Assembly (NCBI GenBank): GCA_916610825.1
Contig: CAKAJK010000004.1
Span: 62,001-126,000, forward strand
Reading direction: 5' to 3'
DNA length: 64,000 bases
Origin: Haliclystus octoradiatus
Taxonomy: Eukaryota > Cnidaria > Staurozoa > Stauromedusae > Haliclystidae
This document shows positions 53,010 through 64,000 of this stretch, one piece after another. The notes beneath the pieces are model-generated. The model did not search any database. It was not told the DNA's origin and worked only from the letters and a program-made list of their open reading frames with translations. Made by a program: the position numbers and the translations under genes. Numbering within the stretch: the first letter of the stretch is position 1; every line of letters begins with the position of its first letter.

Positions 53010-56000
53010 TAAATGACCATAAACAATGCCTAATTCCCAAGGGAATTCAGATTTGACAAAAACAGTCCAAAATGACTGAGAACAATGATAAATTCCCATG
53101 GGAATTCAAACTAGACAAAATCAGTCCTAAATGAACGAAAACAATGCTTAATTCTCATAGGAACTTGAAATGACCAAAAACAATGCCTAATTCCCATAGG
53201 AATTCAAAATTAATAAAAACAGTCCTAAATGACCAAAAACAATGCCTAATTCCCATGGGAATTCAAAATTAATAAAATCAGTCCTAAATGACCATAAACA
53301 ATGCCTAATTCCAAAGGGAATTCAGATTTGACAAAAACAGTCCAAAATGACCGAGAACAATGATAAATTCCCATGGGAATTCAAACTAGACAAAATCAGT
53401 CCTAAATGATTGAAAACAATGCTTAATTCCCATAGGAACTTGAAATGACCAAAAACAATGCCTAATTCCCATAGGAATTCAAATTTGACAAAAACAGTCC
53501 AAAATGACCGCGAACAATGATAAATCCCTATGGGATTTCAATTTCGACAAAATCAGTCCAAAAAGTCCAAAAACAATGCTAAATTCCCATAGGAGCTTGA
53601 AATGATCAAAAACAATGCCTAATTCCCATAGGAATTCCAAATTAATAAAAACAGTCTTAAATGACAAAAAACAATGCCTAATTCCCATGGGAATCCAAAA
53701 TTAACAATAACAGTCCTAAATAACCAAAAACAATGTCTAATTCCCATGAGAATTCAAATTTGACAAAAACAGTCCAAAATGACCGCGAACAATGATAAAT
53801 CCCTATGGGATTTCAATTTCGACAAAATCAGTCCAAAAAGTCCAAAAACAATGCTAAATTCTCATAGGAACTTGAAATGACCAAAAACAATGCCTATTTC
53901 CCATAGGAACTCAAAATTATTAAAATCAATGCCTAATTCCCATGGGAATTCAAAATTAATAAAATCAGTCCTAAATGACCATAAACAATGCCTAATTCCA
54001 AAGGGAATTCAGATTTGACAAAAACAGTCCAAAATGACCGAGAACAATGATAAATTCCCATGGGAATTCAAACTAGACAAAATCAGTCCTAAATGATTGA
54101 AAACAATGCTTAATTCCCATAGGAACTTGAAATGACCAAAAACAATGCCTAATTCCCATAGGAATTCAAATTTGACAAAAACAGTCCAAAATGACCGCGA
54201 ACAATGATAAATCCCTATGGGATTTCAATTTCGACAAAATCAGTCCAAAAAGTCCAAAAACAATGCTAAATTCCCATAGGAGCTTGAAATGATCAAAAAC
54301 AATGCCTAATTCCCATAGGAATTCAAAATTAATAAAAACAGTCTTAAATGACAAAAAACAATGCCTAATTCCCATGGGAATCCAAAATTAACAATAACAG
54401 TCCTAAATAACCAAAAACAATGTCTAATTCCCATGAGAATTCAAATTTGACAAAAACAGTCCAAAATGACCGCGAACAATGATAAATCCCATAGGAAATA
54501 AAAAATAACAATAACAATCCTAAATAACCAAAAACAATGCCTAAATCCCATGGGAATTCAAAATTAACAATAACAGTCCTAAATAACCAAAAACAATGCC
54601 TAATTCCCATGGGAATTCAAAATTAATAAAATCAGTCCTAAATGACCATAAACAATGCCTAATTCCCAAGGGAATTCAGATTTGACAAAAACAGTCCAAA
54701 ATGACTGAGAACAATGATAAATTCCCATGGGAATTCAAACTAGACAAAATCAGTCCTAAATGAACGAAAACAATGCTTAATTCTCATAGGAACTTGAAAT
54801 GACCAAAAACAATGCCTAATTCCCATAGGAATTCAAAATTAATAAAAACAGTCCTAAATGACCAAAAACAATGCCTAATTCCCATGGGAATCCAAAATTA
54901 ATAAAATCAGTCCTAAATGACCATAAACAATGCCTAATTCCAAAGGGAATTCAGATTTGACAAAAACAGTCCAAAATGACCGAGAACAATGATAAATTCC
55001 CATGGGAATTCAAACTAGACAAAATCAGTCCTAAATGACTGAAAACAATGCTTAATTCCCATAGGAACTTGAAATGACCAAAAACAATGCCTAATTCCCA
55101 TAGGAATTCAAATTTGACAAAAACAGTCCAAAATGACCGCGAACAATGATAAATCCCTATGGGATTTCAATTTCGACAAAATCAGTCCAAAAAGTCCAAA
55201 AACAATGCTAAATTCCCATAGGAGCTTGAAATGATCAAAAACAATACCTAATTCCCATAAAATTCAAAATTAATAAAAACAGTCCTAAATGACCAAAAAC
55301 AATGCCTAATTCCCATGGGAATCCAAAATTAACAATAACAGTCCTAAATAACCAAAAACAATGTCTAATTCCCATGGGAATTCAAAACTAACAAAAACAG
55401 TCCTAAATGACCAAGAACAATGACTAATTCCTATGACAATTCAACTTTTACAAAATCAATCCTAAATGACCATAAACAATGACTAATTTCCAAGGGAATT
55501 CAGATTTGACAAAAAAGGTCCAAAATGACCGAGAACAATGATAAATTCCCATGGGAATTCAAACTAGACAAAATCATTCCTAAATGACCAAAAACAATGC
55601 TTAATTCCCATAGGAACTTGAAATGACCAAAAACAATGCCTAATTGCCATAGGAATTCAAAATTAATAAAAACAGTCCTAAATGACCAAAAACAATGCCT
55701 AATTCCCATGAGAATTTTTAAATTTGACAAAAACAGTCCAAAATGACCGCGAAAAAGGATAAATCCCCATGGGATTCAATTTCGACAAAATCAGTCCAAA
55801 AAGTCCAAAAACAATGCTAAATTCCCATAGGAACTTGAAATGACCAAAAACAATGCCTAATTCCCATGAGAATTCAAATTTGACAAAAATTGTCCAAAAT
55901 GACCACGAACAATGCCAAACTCCCATAGGAAATAAAAATTAACAATAACAATCCTAAATAACCAAAAACAATGCGTAATTCCCATTGGAATTCAAAATTA

Positions 56001-57764
56001 ATAAAATCAGTCCTAAATGACCATAAACAATGCCTAATTCCCAAGGGAATTCAGATTTGACAAAAACAGTCCAAAATGACCGAGAACAATGATAAATTCC
56101 CATGGGAATTCAAACTAGACAAAATCAGTCCTAAATGAACGAAAACAATGCTTAATTCCCATAGGAACTAGAAATGATCAAAAACAATGCCTAATTCCCA
56201 TAGGAATTCAAAATTAATAAAAACAGTCCTAAATGACCAAAAACAATGCCTAATTCCCATGGGAATCCAAAATTAACAATAACAGTCCTAAATAACCAAA
56301 AACAATGTCTAATTCCCATGGGAATTCAAAACTAACAAAAACAGTCCTAAATGACCAAGAACAATGACTAATTCCTATGACAATTCAACTTTTACAAAAT
56401 CAATCCTAAATGACCATAAACAATGCCTAATTTCCAAGGGAATTCAGATTTGACAAAAACAGTCCAAAATGACCGAGAACAATGATAAATTCCCATGGGA
56501 ATTCAAACTAGACAAAATCATTCCTAAATGACCAAAAACAATGCTTAATTCCCATAGGAACTTGAAATGACCAAAAACAATGCCTAATTGCCATAGGAAT
56601 TCAAAATTAATAAAAACAGTCCTAAATGACCAAAAACAATGCCTAATTCCCATGAGAATTTTTAAATTTGACAAATACAGTCCAAAATGACCGCGAAAAA
56701 AGATAAATCCCCATGGGATTCAATTTCGACAAAATCAGTCCAAAAAGTCCAAAAACAATGCTAAATTCCCATAGGAACTTGAAATGACCAAAAACAATGC
56801 CTAATTCCCATGAGAATTCAAATTTGACAAAAATTTTCCAAAATGACCACGAACAATGCCAAACTTCCATAGGAAATAAAAATTAACAATAACAATCCTA
56901 AATAACCAAAAACAATGCCTAAATCCCATGGGAATTCAAAATTAATAAAAACAGTCCTAAATGACCAAAAACAATGCCTAATTCCCATGGGAATTCAAAA
57001 TTAATAAAATCAGTCCTAAATGACCATAAACAATGCCTAATTCCAAAGGGAATTCAGATTTGACAAAAACAGTCCAAAATTACCGAGAACAATGAAAAAT
57101 TCCCATGGGAATTCAAACTAGACAAAATCAGTCCTAAATGACTGAAAACAATGCTTAATTCCCATAGGAACTTGAAATGACCAAAAACAATGCCTAATTC
57201 CCATAGGAATTCAAATTTGACAAAAACAGTCCAAAATGACCGCGAACAATGATAAATCCCTATGGGATTTCAATTTCGACAAAATCAGTCCAAAAAGTCC
57301 AAAAACAATGCTAAATTCCCATAGGAGCTTGAAATGATCAAAAACAATGCCTAATTCCCATAGGAATTCAAAATTAATAAAAACAGTCCTAAATGACCAA
57401 AAACAATGCCTAATTCCCATGGGAATCCAAAATTAACAATAACAGTCCTAAATAACCAAAAACAATGTCTAATTCCCATGGGAATTCAAAACTAACAAAA
57501 ACAGTCCTAAATGACCAAGAACAATGACTAATTCCTATGACAATTCAACTTTTACAAAATCAATCCTAAATGACCATAAACAATGCCTAATTTCCAAGGG
57601 AATTCAGATTTGACAAAAACAGTCCAAAATGACCGAGAACAATGATAAATTCCCATGGGAATTCAAACTAGACAAAATCATTCCTAAATGACCAAAAACA
57701 ATGCTTAATTCCCATAGGAACTTGAAATGACCAAAAACAATGCCTAATTGCCATAGGAATTCAA
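53010..57764. repeat. 5,263-bp higher-order repeat, copy 2 (truncated at 4.75 kb)
   Basis: Follows copy 1 until about 57764. There ATTGCCATAGGAATTCAAA switches into TTTGACAAAAACAGTCC and back to sequence like 54160. This chimeric monomer is the junction that starts the 3,595-bp copy. Confidence 0.91.
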
Positions 57765-60700
57765 ATTTGACAAAAACAGTCCAAAATGACCGCGAACAAT
57801 GATAAATCCCTATGGGATTTCAATTTCGACAAAATCAGTCCAAAAAGTCCAAAAACAATGCTAAATTCCCATAGGAGCTTGAAATGATCAAAAACAATGC
57901 CTAATTCCCATAGGAATTCAAAATTAATAAAAACAGTCTTAAATGACAAAAAACAATGCCTAATTCCCATGGGAATCCAAAATTAACAATAACAGTCCTA
58001 AATAACCAAAAACAATGTCTAATTCCCATGAGAATTCAAATTTGACAAAAACAGTCCAAAATGACCGCGAACAATGATAAATCCCATAGGAAATAAAAAT
58101 TAACAATAACAATCCTAAATAACCAAAAACAATGCCTAAATCCCATGGGAATTCAAAATTAACAATAACAGTCCTAAATAACCAAAAACAATGCCTAATT
58201 CCCATGGGAATTCAAAATTAATAAAATCAGTCCTAAATGACCATAAACAATGCCTAATTCCCAAGGGAATTCAGATTTGACAAAAACAGTCCAAAATGAC
58301 TGAGAACAATGATAAATTCCCATGGGAATTCAAACTAGACAAAATCAGTCCTAAATGAACGAAAACAATGCTTAATTCTCATAGGAACTTGAAATGACCA
58401 AAAACAATGCCTAATTCCCATAGGAATTCAAAATTAATAAAAACAGTCCTAAATGACCAAAAACAATGCCTAATTCCCATGGGAATCCAAAATTAATAAA
58501 ATCAGTCCTAAATGACCATAAACAATGCCTAATTCCAAAGGGAATTCAGATTTGACAAAAACAGTCCAAAATGACCGAGAACAATGATAAATTCCCATGG
58601 GAATTCAAACTAGACAAAATCAGTCCTAAATGACTGAAAACAATGCTTAATTCCCATAGGAACTTGAAATGACCAAAAACAATGCCTAATTCCCATAGGA
58701 ATTCAAATTTGACAAAAACAGTCCAAAATGACCGCGAACAATGATAAATCCCTATGGGATTTCAATTTCGACAAAATCAGTCCAAAAAGTCCAAAAACAA
58801 TGCTAAATTCCCATAGGAGCTTGAAATGATCAAAAACAATACCTAATTCCCATAAAATTCAAAATTAATAAAAACAGTCCTAAATGACCAAAAACAATGC
58901 CTAATTCCCATGGGAATCCAAAATTAACAATAACAGTCCTAAATAACCAAAAACAATGTCTAATTCCCATGGGAATTCAAAACTAACAAAAACAGTCCTA
59001 AATGACCAAGAACAATGACTAATTCCTATGACAATTCAACTTTTACAAAATCAATCCTAAATGACCATAAACAATGACTAATTTCCAAGGGAATTCAGAT
59101 TTGACAAAAAAGGTCCAAAATGACCGAGAACAATGATAAATTCCCATGGGAATTCAAACTAGACAAAATCATTCCTAAATGACCAAAAACAATGCTTAAT
59201 TCCCATAGGAACTTGAAATGACCAAAAACAATGCCTAATTGCCATAGGAATTCAAAATTAATAAAAACAGTCCTAAATGACCAAAAACAATGCCTAATTC
59301 CCATGAGAATTTTTAAATTTGACAAAAACAGTCCAAAATGACCGCGAAAAAGGATAAATCCCCATGGGATTCAATTTCGACAAAATCAGTCCAAAAAGTC
59401 CAAAAACAATGCTAAATTCCCATAGGAACTTGAAATGACCAAAAACAATGCCTAATTCCCATGAGAATTCAAATTTGACAAAAATTGTCCAAAATGACCA
59501 CGAACAATGCCAAACTCCCATAGGAAATAAAAATTAACAATAACAATCCTAAATAACCAAAAACAATGCGTAATTCCCATTGGAATTCAAAATTAATAAA
59601 ATCAGTCCTAAATGACCATAAACAATGCCTAATTCCCAAGGGAATTCAGATTTGACAAAAACAGTCCAAAATGACCGAGAACAATGATAAATTCCCATGG
59701 GAATTCAAACTAGACAAAATCAGTCCTAAATGAACGAAAACAATGCTTAATTCCCATAGGAACTAGAAATGATCAAAAACAATGCCTAATTCCCATAGGA
59801 ATTCAAAATTAATAAAAACAGTCCTAAATGACCAAAAACAATGCCTAATTCCCATGGGAATCCAAAATTAACAATAACAGTCCTAAATAACCAAAAACAA
59901 TGTCTAATTCCCATGGGAATTCAAAACTAACAAAAACAGTCCTAAATGACCAAGAACAATGACTAATTCCTATGACAATTCAACTTTTACAAAATCAATC
60001 CTAAATGACCATAAACAATGCCTAATTTCCAAGGGAATTCAGATTTGACAAAAACAGTCCAAAATGACCGAGAACAATGATAAATTCCCATGGGAATTCA
60101 AACTAGACAAAATCATTCCTAAATGACCAAAAACAATGCTTAATTCCCATAGGAACTTGAAATGACCAAAAACAATGCCTAATTGCCATAGGAATTCAAA
60201 ATTAATAAAAACAGTCCTAAATGACCAAAAACAATGCCTAATTCCCATGAGAATTTTTAAATTTGACAAAAACAGTCCAAAATGACCGCGAAAAAAGATA
60301 AATCCCCATGGGATTCAATTTCGACAAAATCAGTCCAAAAAGTCCAAAAACAATGCTAAATTCCCATAGGAACTTGAAATGACCAAAAACAATGCCTAAT
60401 TCCCATGAGAATTCAAATTTGACAAAAATTTTCCAAAATGACCACGAACAATGCCAAACTTCCATAGGAAATAAAAATTAACAATAACAATCCTAAATAA
60501 CCAAAAACAATGCCTAAATCCCATGGGAATTCAAAATTAATAAAAACAGTCCTAAATGACCAAAAACAATGCCTAATTCCCATGGGAATTCAAAATTAAT
60601 AAAATCAGTCCTAAATGACCATAAACAATGCCTAATTCCAAAGGGAATTCAGATTTGACAAAAACAGTCCAAAATTACCGAGAACAATGAAAAATTCCCA

Positions 60701-61359
60701 TGGGAATTCAAACTAGACAAAATCAGTCCTAAATGACTGAAAACAATGCTTAATTCCCATAGGAACTTGAAATGACCAAAAACAATGCCTAATTCCCATA
60801 GGAATTCAAATTTGACAAAAACAGTCCAAAATGACCGCGAACAATGATAAATCCCTATGGGATTTCAATTTCGACAAAATCAGTCCAAAAAGTCCAAAAA
60901 CAATGCTAAATTCCCATAGGAGCTTGAAATGATCAAAAACAATGCCTAATTCCCATAGGAATTCAAAATTAATAAAAACAGTCCTAAATGACCAAAAACA
61001 ATGCCTAATTCCCATGGGAATCCAAAATTAACAATAACAGTCCTAAATAACCAAAAACAATGTCTAATTCCCATGGGAATTCAAAACTAACAAAAACAGT
61101 CCTAAATGACCAAGAACAATGACTAATTCCTATGACAATTCAACTTTTACAAAATCAATCCTAAATGACCATAAACAATGCCTAATTTCCAAGGGAATTC
61201 AGATTTGACAAAAACAGTCCAAAATGACCGAGAACAATGATAAATTCCCATGGGAATTCAAACTAGACAAAATCATTCCTAAATGACCAAAAACAATGCT
61301 TAATTCCCATAGGAACTTGAAATGACCAAAAACAATGCCTAATTGCCATAGGAATTCAA
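57765..61359. repeat. 3,595-bp segment duplicated from about 54170-57764
   Basis: Matches at 3,595 bp, checked at 54365/57960, 55500/59095, 56444/60039 and 57211/60806. One small difference is AAAAATTAAC near 58098 in place of AAAAAATAAC. Another is ACAAATACAG near 56674, which is ACAAAAACAG in this copy. Confidence 0.92.
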
Positions 61360-62870
61360 AATTAATAAAAACAGTCCTAAATGACCAAAAACAATGCCTA
61401 ATTCCCATGGGAATCCAAAATTAACAATAACAGTCCTAAATAACCAAAAACAATGTCTAATTCCCATGAGAATTCAAATTTGACAAAAACAGTCCAAAAT
61501 GACCGCGAACAATGATAAATCCCTATGGGATTTCAATTTCGACAAAATCAGTCCAAAAAGTCCAAAAACAATGCTAAATTCTCATAGGAACTTGAAATGA
61601 CCAAAAACAATGCCTTTTTCCCATAGGAACTCAAAATTATTAAAATCAATGCCTAATTCCCATGGGAATCCAAAATTAATAAAAACAGTCTTAAATGCCC
61701 AAAAACAATGACTAATTCCCTTGAGAATTCAAATTTGACAAAAAAAGTCTAAAATGACCACAAACAATGCCAAACTCCCATAGGAAATAAAAATTAACAA
61801 TAACAGTCCTAAATAACCAAAAACAATGCCTAATTCCCATGGGAATTCAAAATTAATAAAAACAGTCCTAAATGACCAAAAACAATGCATAATTCCCATG
61901 GGAATTAAAAATTAATAAAATCAGTCCTAAATGACCATAAACAATGCCTAATTCCCAAGGGAATTCAGATTTGACAAAAACAGTCCAAAATGACCGAGAA
62001 CAATGATAAATTCCCATGGGAATTCAAACTAGACAAAATCAGTCCTAAATGAACGAAAACAATGCTTAATTCCCATAGGAACTAGAAATGACCAAAAACA
62101 ATGCCTAATTCCCATAGGAATTCAAATTTGACAAAAACAGTCCAAAATGACCGCGAACATTGATAAATCCCTATGGGATTTCAATTTCGACAAAATCAGT
62201 CCAAAAAGTTCAAAAACAATGCCTATTTCCCATAGGAACTCAAAATTACCAAAAACAATGCCTAATTACCATGGGAATTCAAAATTATCAATAACAATCC
62301 TAAATAACCAAAAACAATGCCTAATTCCCATGGGAATTCAAAACTAACAAAAACAGTCCTAAATGACCAAGAACAATGACTAATTCCTATGACAATTCAA
62401 CTTTTACAAAATCAATCCTAAATGACCATAAACAATGCCTAATTTCCAAGGGAATTCAGATTTGACAAAAACAGTCCAAAATGACCGAGAACAATGATAA
62501 ATTCCCATGGGAATTCAAACTAGACAAAATCATTCCTAAATGACCAAAAACAATGCTTAATTCCCATAGGAACTTGAAATGACCAAAAACAATGCCTAAT
62601 TGCCATAGGAATTAAAAATTAATAAAAACAGTCCTAAATGACCAAAAACAATGCCTAATTCCCATGAGAATTCAAATTTGACAAAAATTGTCCAAAATGA
62701 CCACGAACAATGCCAAACTCCCATAGGAAATAAAAATTAACAATAACAATCCTAAATAACCAAAAACAATGCCTAAATCCCATGGGAATTCAAAATTAAC
62801 AATAACAGTCCTAAATAACCAAAAACAATGCCTAATTCCCATGGGAATTCAAAATTAATAAAATCAGTCC
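61360..62870. repeat. Satellite segment resembling 52.5 kb and 38.5 kb
   Basis: From 61360 to about 61820 it continues as 52500-52960 does (offset 8,859 bp). It then resembles the central segment: the stretch around 62147 matches 38716 at about 23.4 kb distance. It has the CGCGAACATTG monomer typical of the left half but no AgeI site. Private changes include CCTTTTTCCC near 61613. Confidence 0.8.
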
Positions 62871-64000
62871 TAAATGACCATAAACAATGCCTAATTCCCA
62901 AGGGAATTCAGATTTGACAAAAACAGTCCAAAATGACTGAGAACAATGATAAATTCCCATGGGAATTCAAACTAGACAAAATCAGTCTTAAATGAACGAA
63001 AACAATGCTTAATTCTCATAGGAACTTGAAATGACCAAAAACAATGCCTAATTCCCATAGGAATTCAAAATTAATAAAAACAGTCCTAAATGTCCAAAAA
63101 CAATGCCTAATTCCCATGGGAAATCAAAATTAATAAAATCAGTCCTAAATGACCATAAACAATGCCTAATTCCAAAGGGAATTCAGATTTGACAAAAACA
63201 GTCCAAAATGACCGAGAACAATGATAAATTCCCATGGGAATTCAAACTAGACAAAATCAGTCCTAAATGATTGAAAACAATGCTTAATTCCCATAGGAAC
63301 TTGAAATGACCAAAAACAATGCCTAATTCCCATAGGAATTCAAATTTGACAAAAACAGTCCAAAATGACCGCGAACAATGATAAATCCCTATGGGATTTC
63401 AATTTCGACAAAATCAGTCCAAAAAGTCCAAAAACAATGCTAAATTCCCATAGGAGCTTGAAATGATCAAAAACAATGCCTAATTCCCATAGGAATTCAA
63501 AATTAATAAAAACGGTCCTAAATGACCATAAACAATGCCTAATTCCCAAGGGAATTCAGATTTAACAAAAACAGTCCAAAATGACTGAGAACAATGATAA
63601 ATTCCCATGGGAATTCAAACTAGACAAAATCAGTCTTAAATGAACGAAAACAATGCTTAATTCTCATAGGAACTTGAAATGACCAAAAACAATGCCTAAT
63701 TCCCATAGGAATTCAAAATTAATAAAAACAGTCCTAAATGACCAAAAACAATGCCTAATTCCCATGGGAAATCAAAATTAATAAAATCAGTCCTAAATGA
63801 CCATAAACAATGCCTAATTCCAAAGGGAATTCAGATTTGACAAAAACAGTCCAAAATGACCGAGAACAATGATAAATTCCCATGGGAATTCAAACTAGAC
63901 AAAATCAGTCCTAAATGATTGAAAACAATGCTTAATTCCCATAGGAACTTGAAATGACCAAAAACAATGCCTAATTCCCATAGGAATTCAAATTTGACAA
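62871..64000. repeat. 648-bp tandem repeat, running off the window end
   Basis: Copies about 62871-63518 and 63519-64000 (cut by the window edge), checked at 62983/63631 and at the shared GGGAAATCAAAATTAATAAA near 63118/63766. Both carry CAGTCTTAAATGAACG, rare elsewhere. The length fits nine 59-bp plus three 39-bp monomers, which I did not count individually. Confidence 0.88.

Larger units (their letters stand above)
1..64000. repeat. Satellite DNA array, 59/39-bp monomer family
   Basis: The whole window is a head-to-tail array of one monomer family, all in the same orientation. Successive CAATG anchors fall almost always 59 bp or 39 bp apart; I counted this across 555-1045 and 15560-16443. 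A typical full monomer has 18 G+C in 59 bases. The plus strand is rich in A and C (28 A, 13 T, 12 C, 6 G in the consensus I derived). No stretch of unique DNA, gene, RNA or mobile element interrupts it, and both ends lie inside the array, so its full size is unknown. The family is not one I recognise by name. A role at a centromere or other heterochromatin is inference from size and organisation only. Confidence 0.97.

Noticed and set aside
1-64000. Telomere, rDNA spacer, tRNA or rRNA gene
   Set aside because: I saw no short telomeric motif runs, no tRNA-like folds with conserved boxes, and no recognisable ribosomal sequence. The monomer also does not match any named satellite I can recall with confidence.
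1-64000. A previously undescribed gene-based biological system
   Set aside because: Nothing beyond satellite monomers is present. The noteworthy content is the repeat architecture and its history, not a set of interacting genes.

Overview
This window is satellite DNA from end to end. I found no protein-coding gene, RNA gene, transposon, CRISPR array or unique flanking sequence on either strand. All 64 kb consist of one AT-rich family (about 30% GC in a typical monomer) repeated head to tail in a single orientation. There are two monomer lengths: a full unit of 59 bp (sometimes 58 or 61) and a short unit of 39 bp that lacks 20 bp. Extrapolating from the units I counted base by base gives roughly 1,150 monomers. 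The array size, the layered higher-order repeats and the lack of genes point to a eukaryotic heterochromatic block, such as a centromeric, pericentromeric or other knob-like array. A plant is plausible, but the sequence does not allow me to name the organism.

Monomers differ from their neighbours, but whole strings of monomers recur in the same order. Layout from left to right: three copies of a 490-bp nine-monomer unit (about 123-1592); two and a bit copies of a 2,728-bp unit (1194-6919); a 550-bp tandem pair and a 118-bp dimer run (6370-7712); a 3.38-kb segment present twice at 3,760-bp spacing (7586-14725); 883-bp sixteen-monomer units in several places between 10.9 and 22.3 kb; two copies of a 6,067-bp unit (14889-27022), each made of two 883-bp units plus a 4,301-bp segment; and a 3,141-bp unit in two full copies and one partial copy (26991-35259). 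A less regular centre follows (35260-39541). The right half then has its own units: 1,433 bp, 687 bp, 944 bp, 4,005 bp, 5,263/3,595 bp and 648 bp, the last running off the window end.

The layers are nested in size (118 inside 883, 883 inside 6,067; 687 and 944 inside 4,005 and 5,263). This is the pattern expected from repeated unequal exchange or segmental amplification. Several exchange points can be read as chimeric monomers.

Many 60-95 codon open frames exist, mainly on the T-rich minus strand, but they follow from the repeat and are not annotated as genes. The most interesting signals are the modular 39+20 bp monomer, the mapped exchange junctions, a CpG-decay series in one monomer class, an AgeI-bearing monomer confined to the left 27 kb, and the copy-number variation of the 118-bp dimer.
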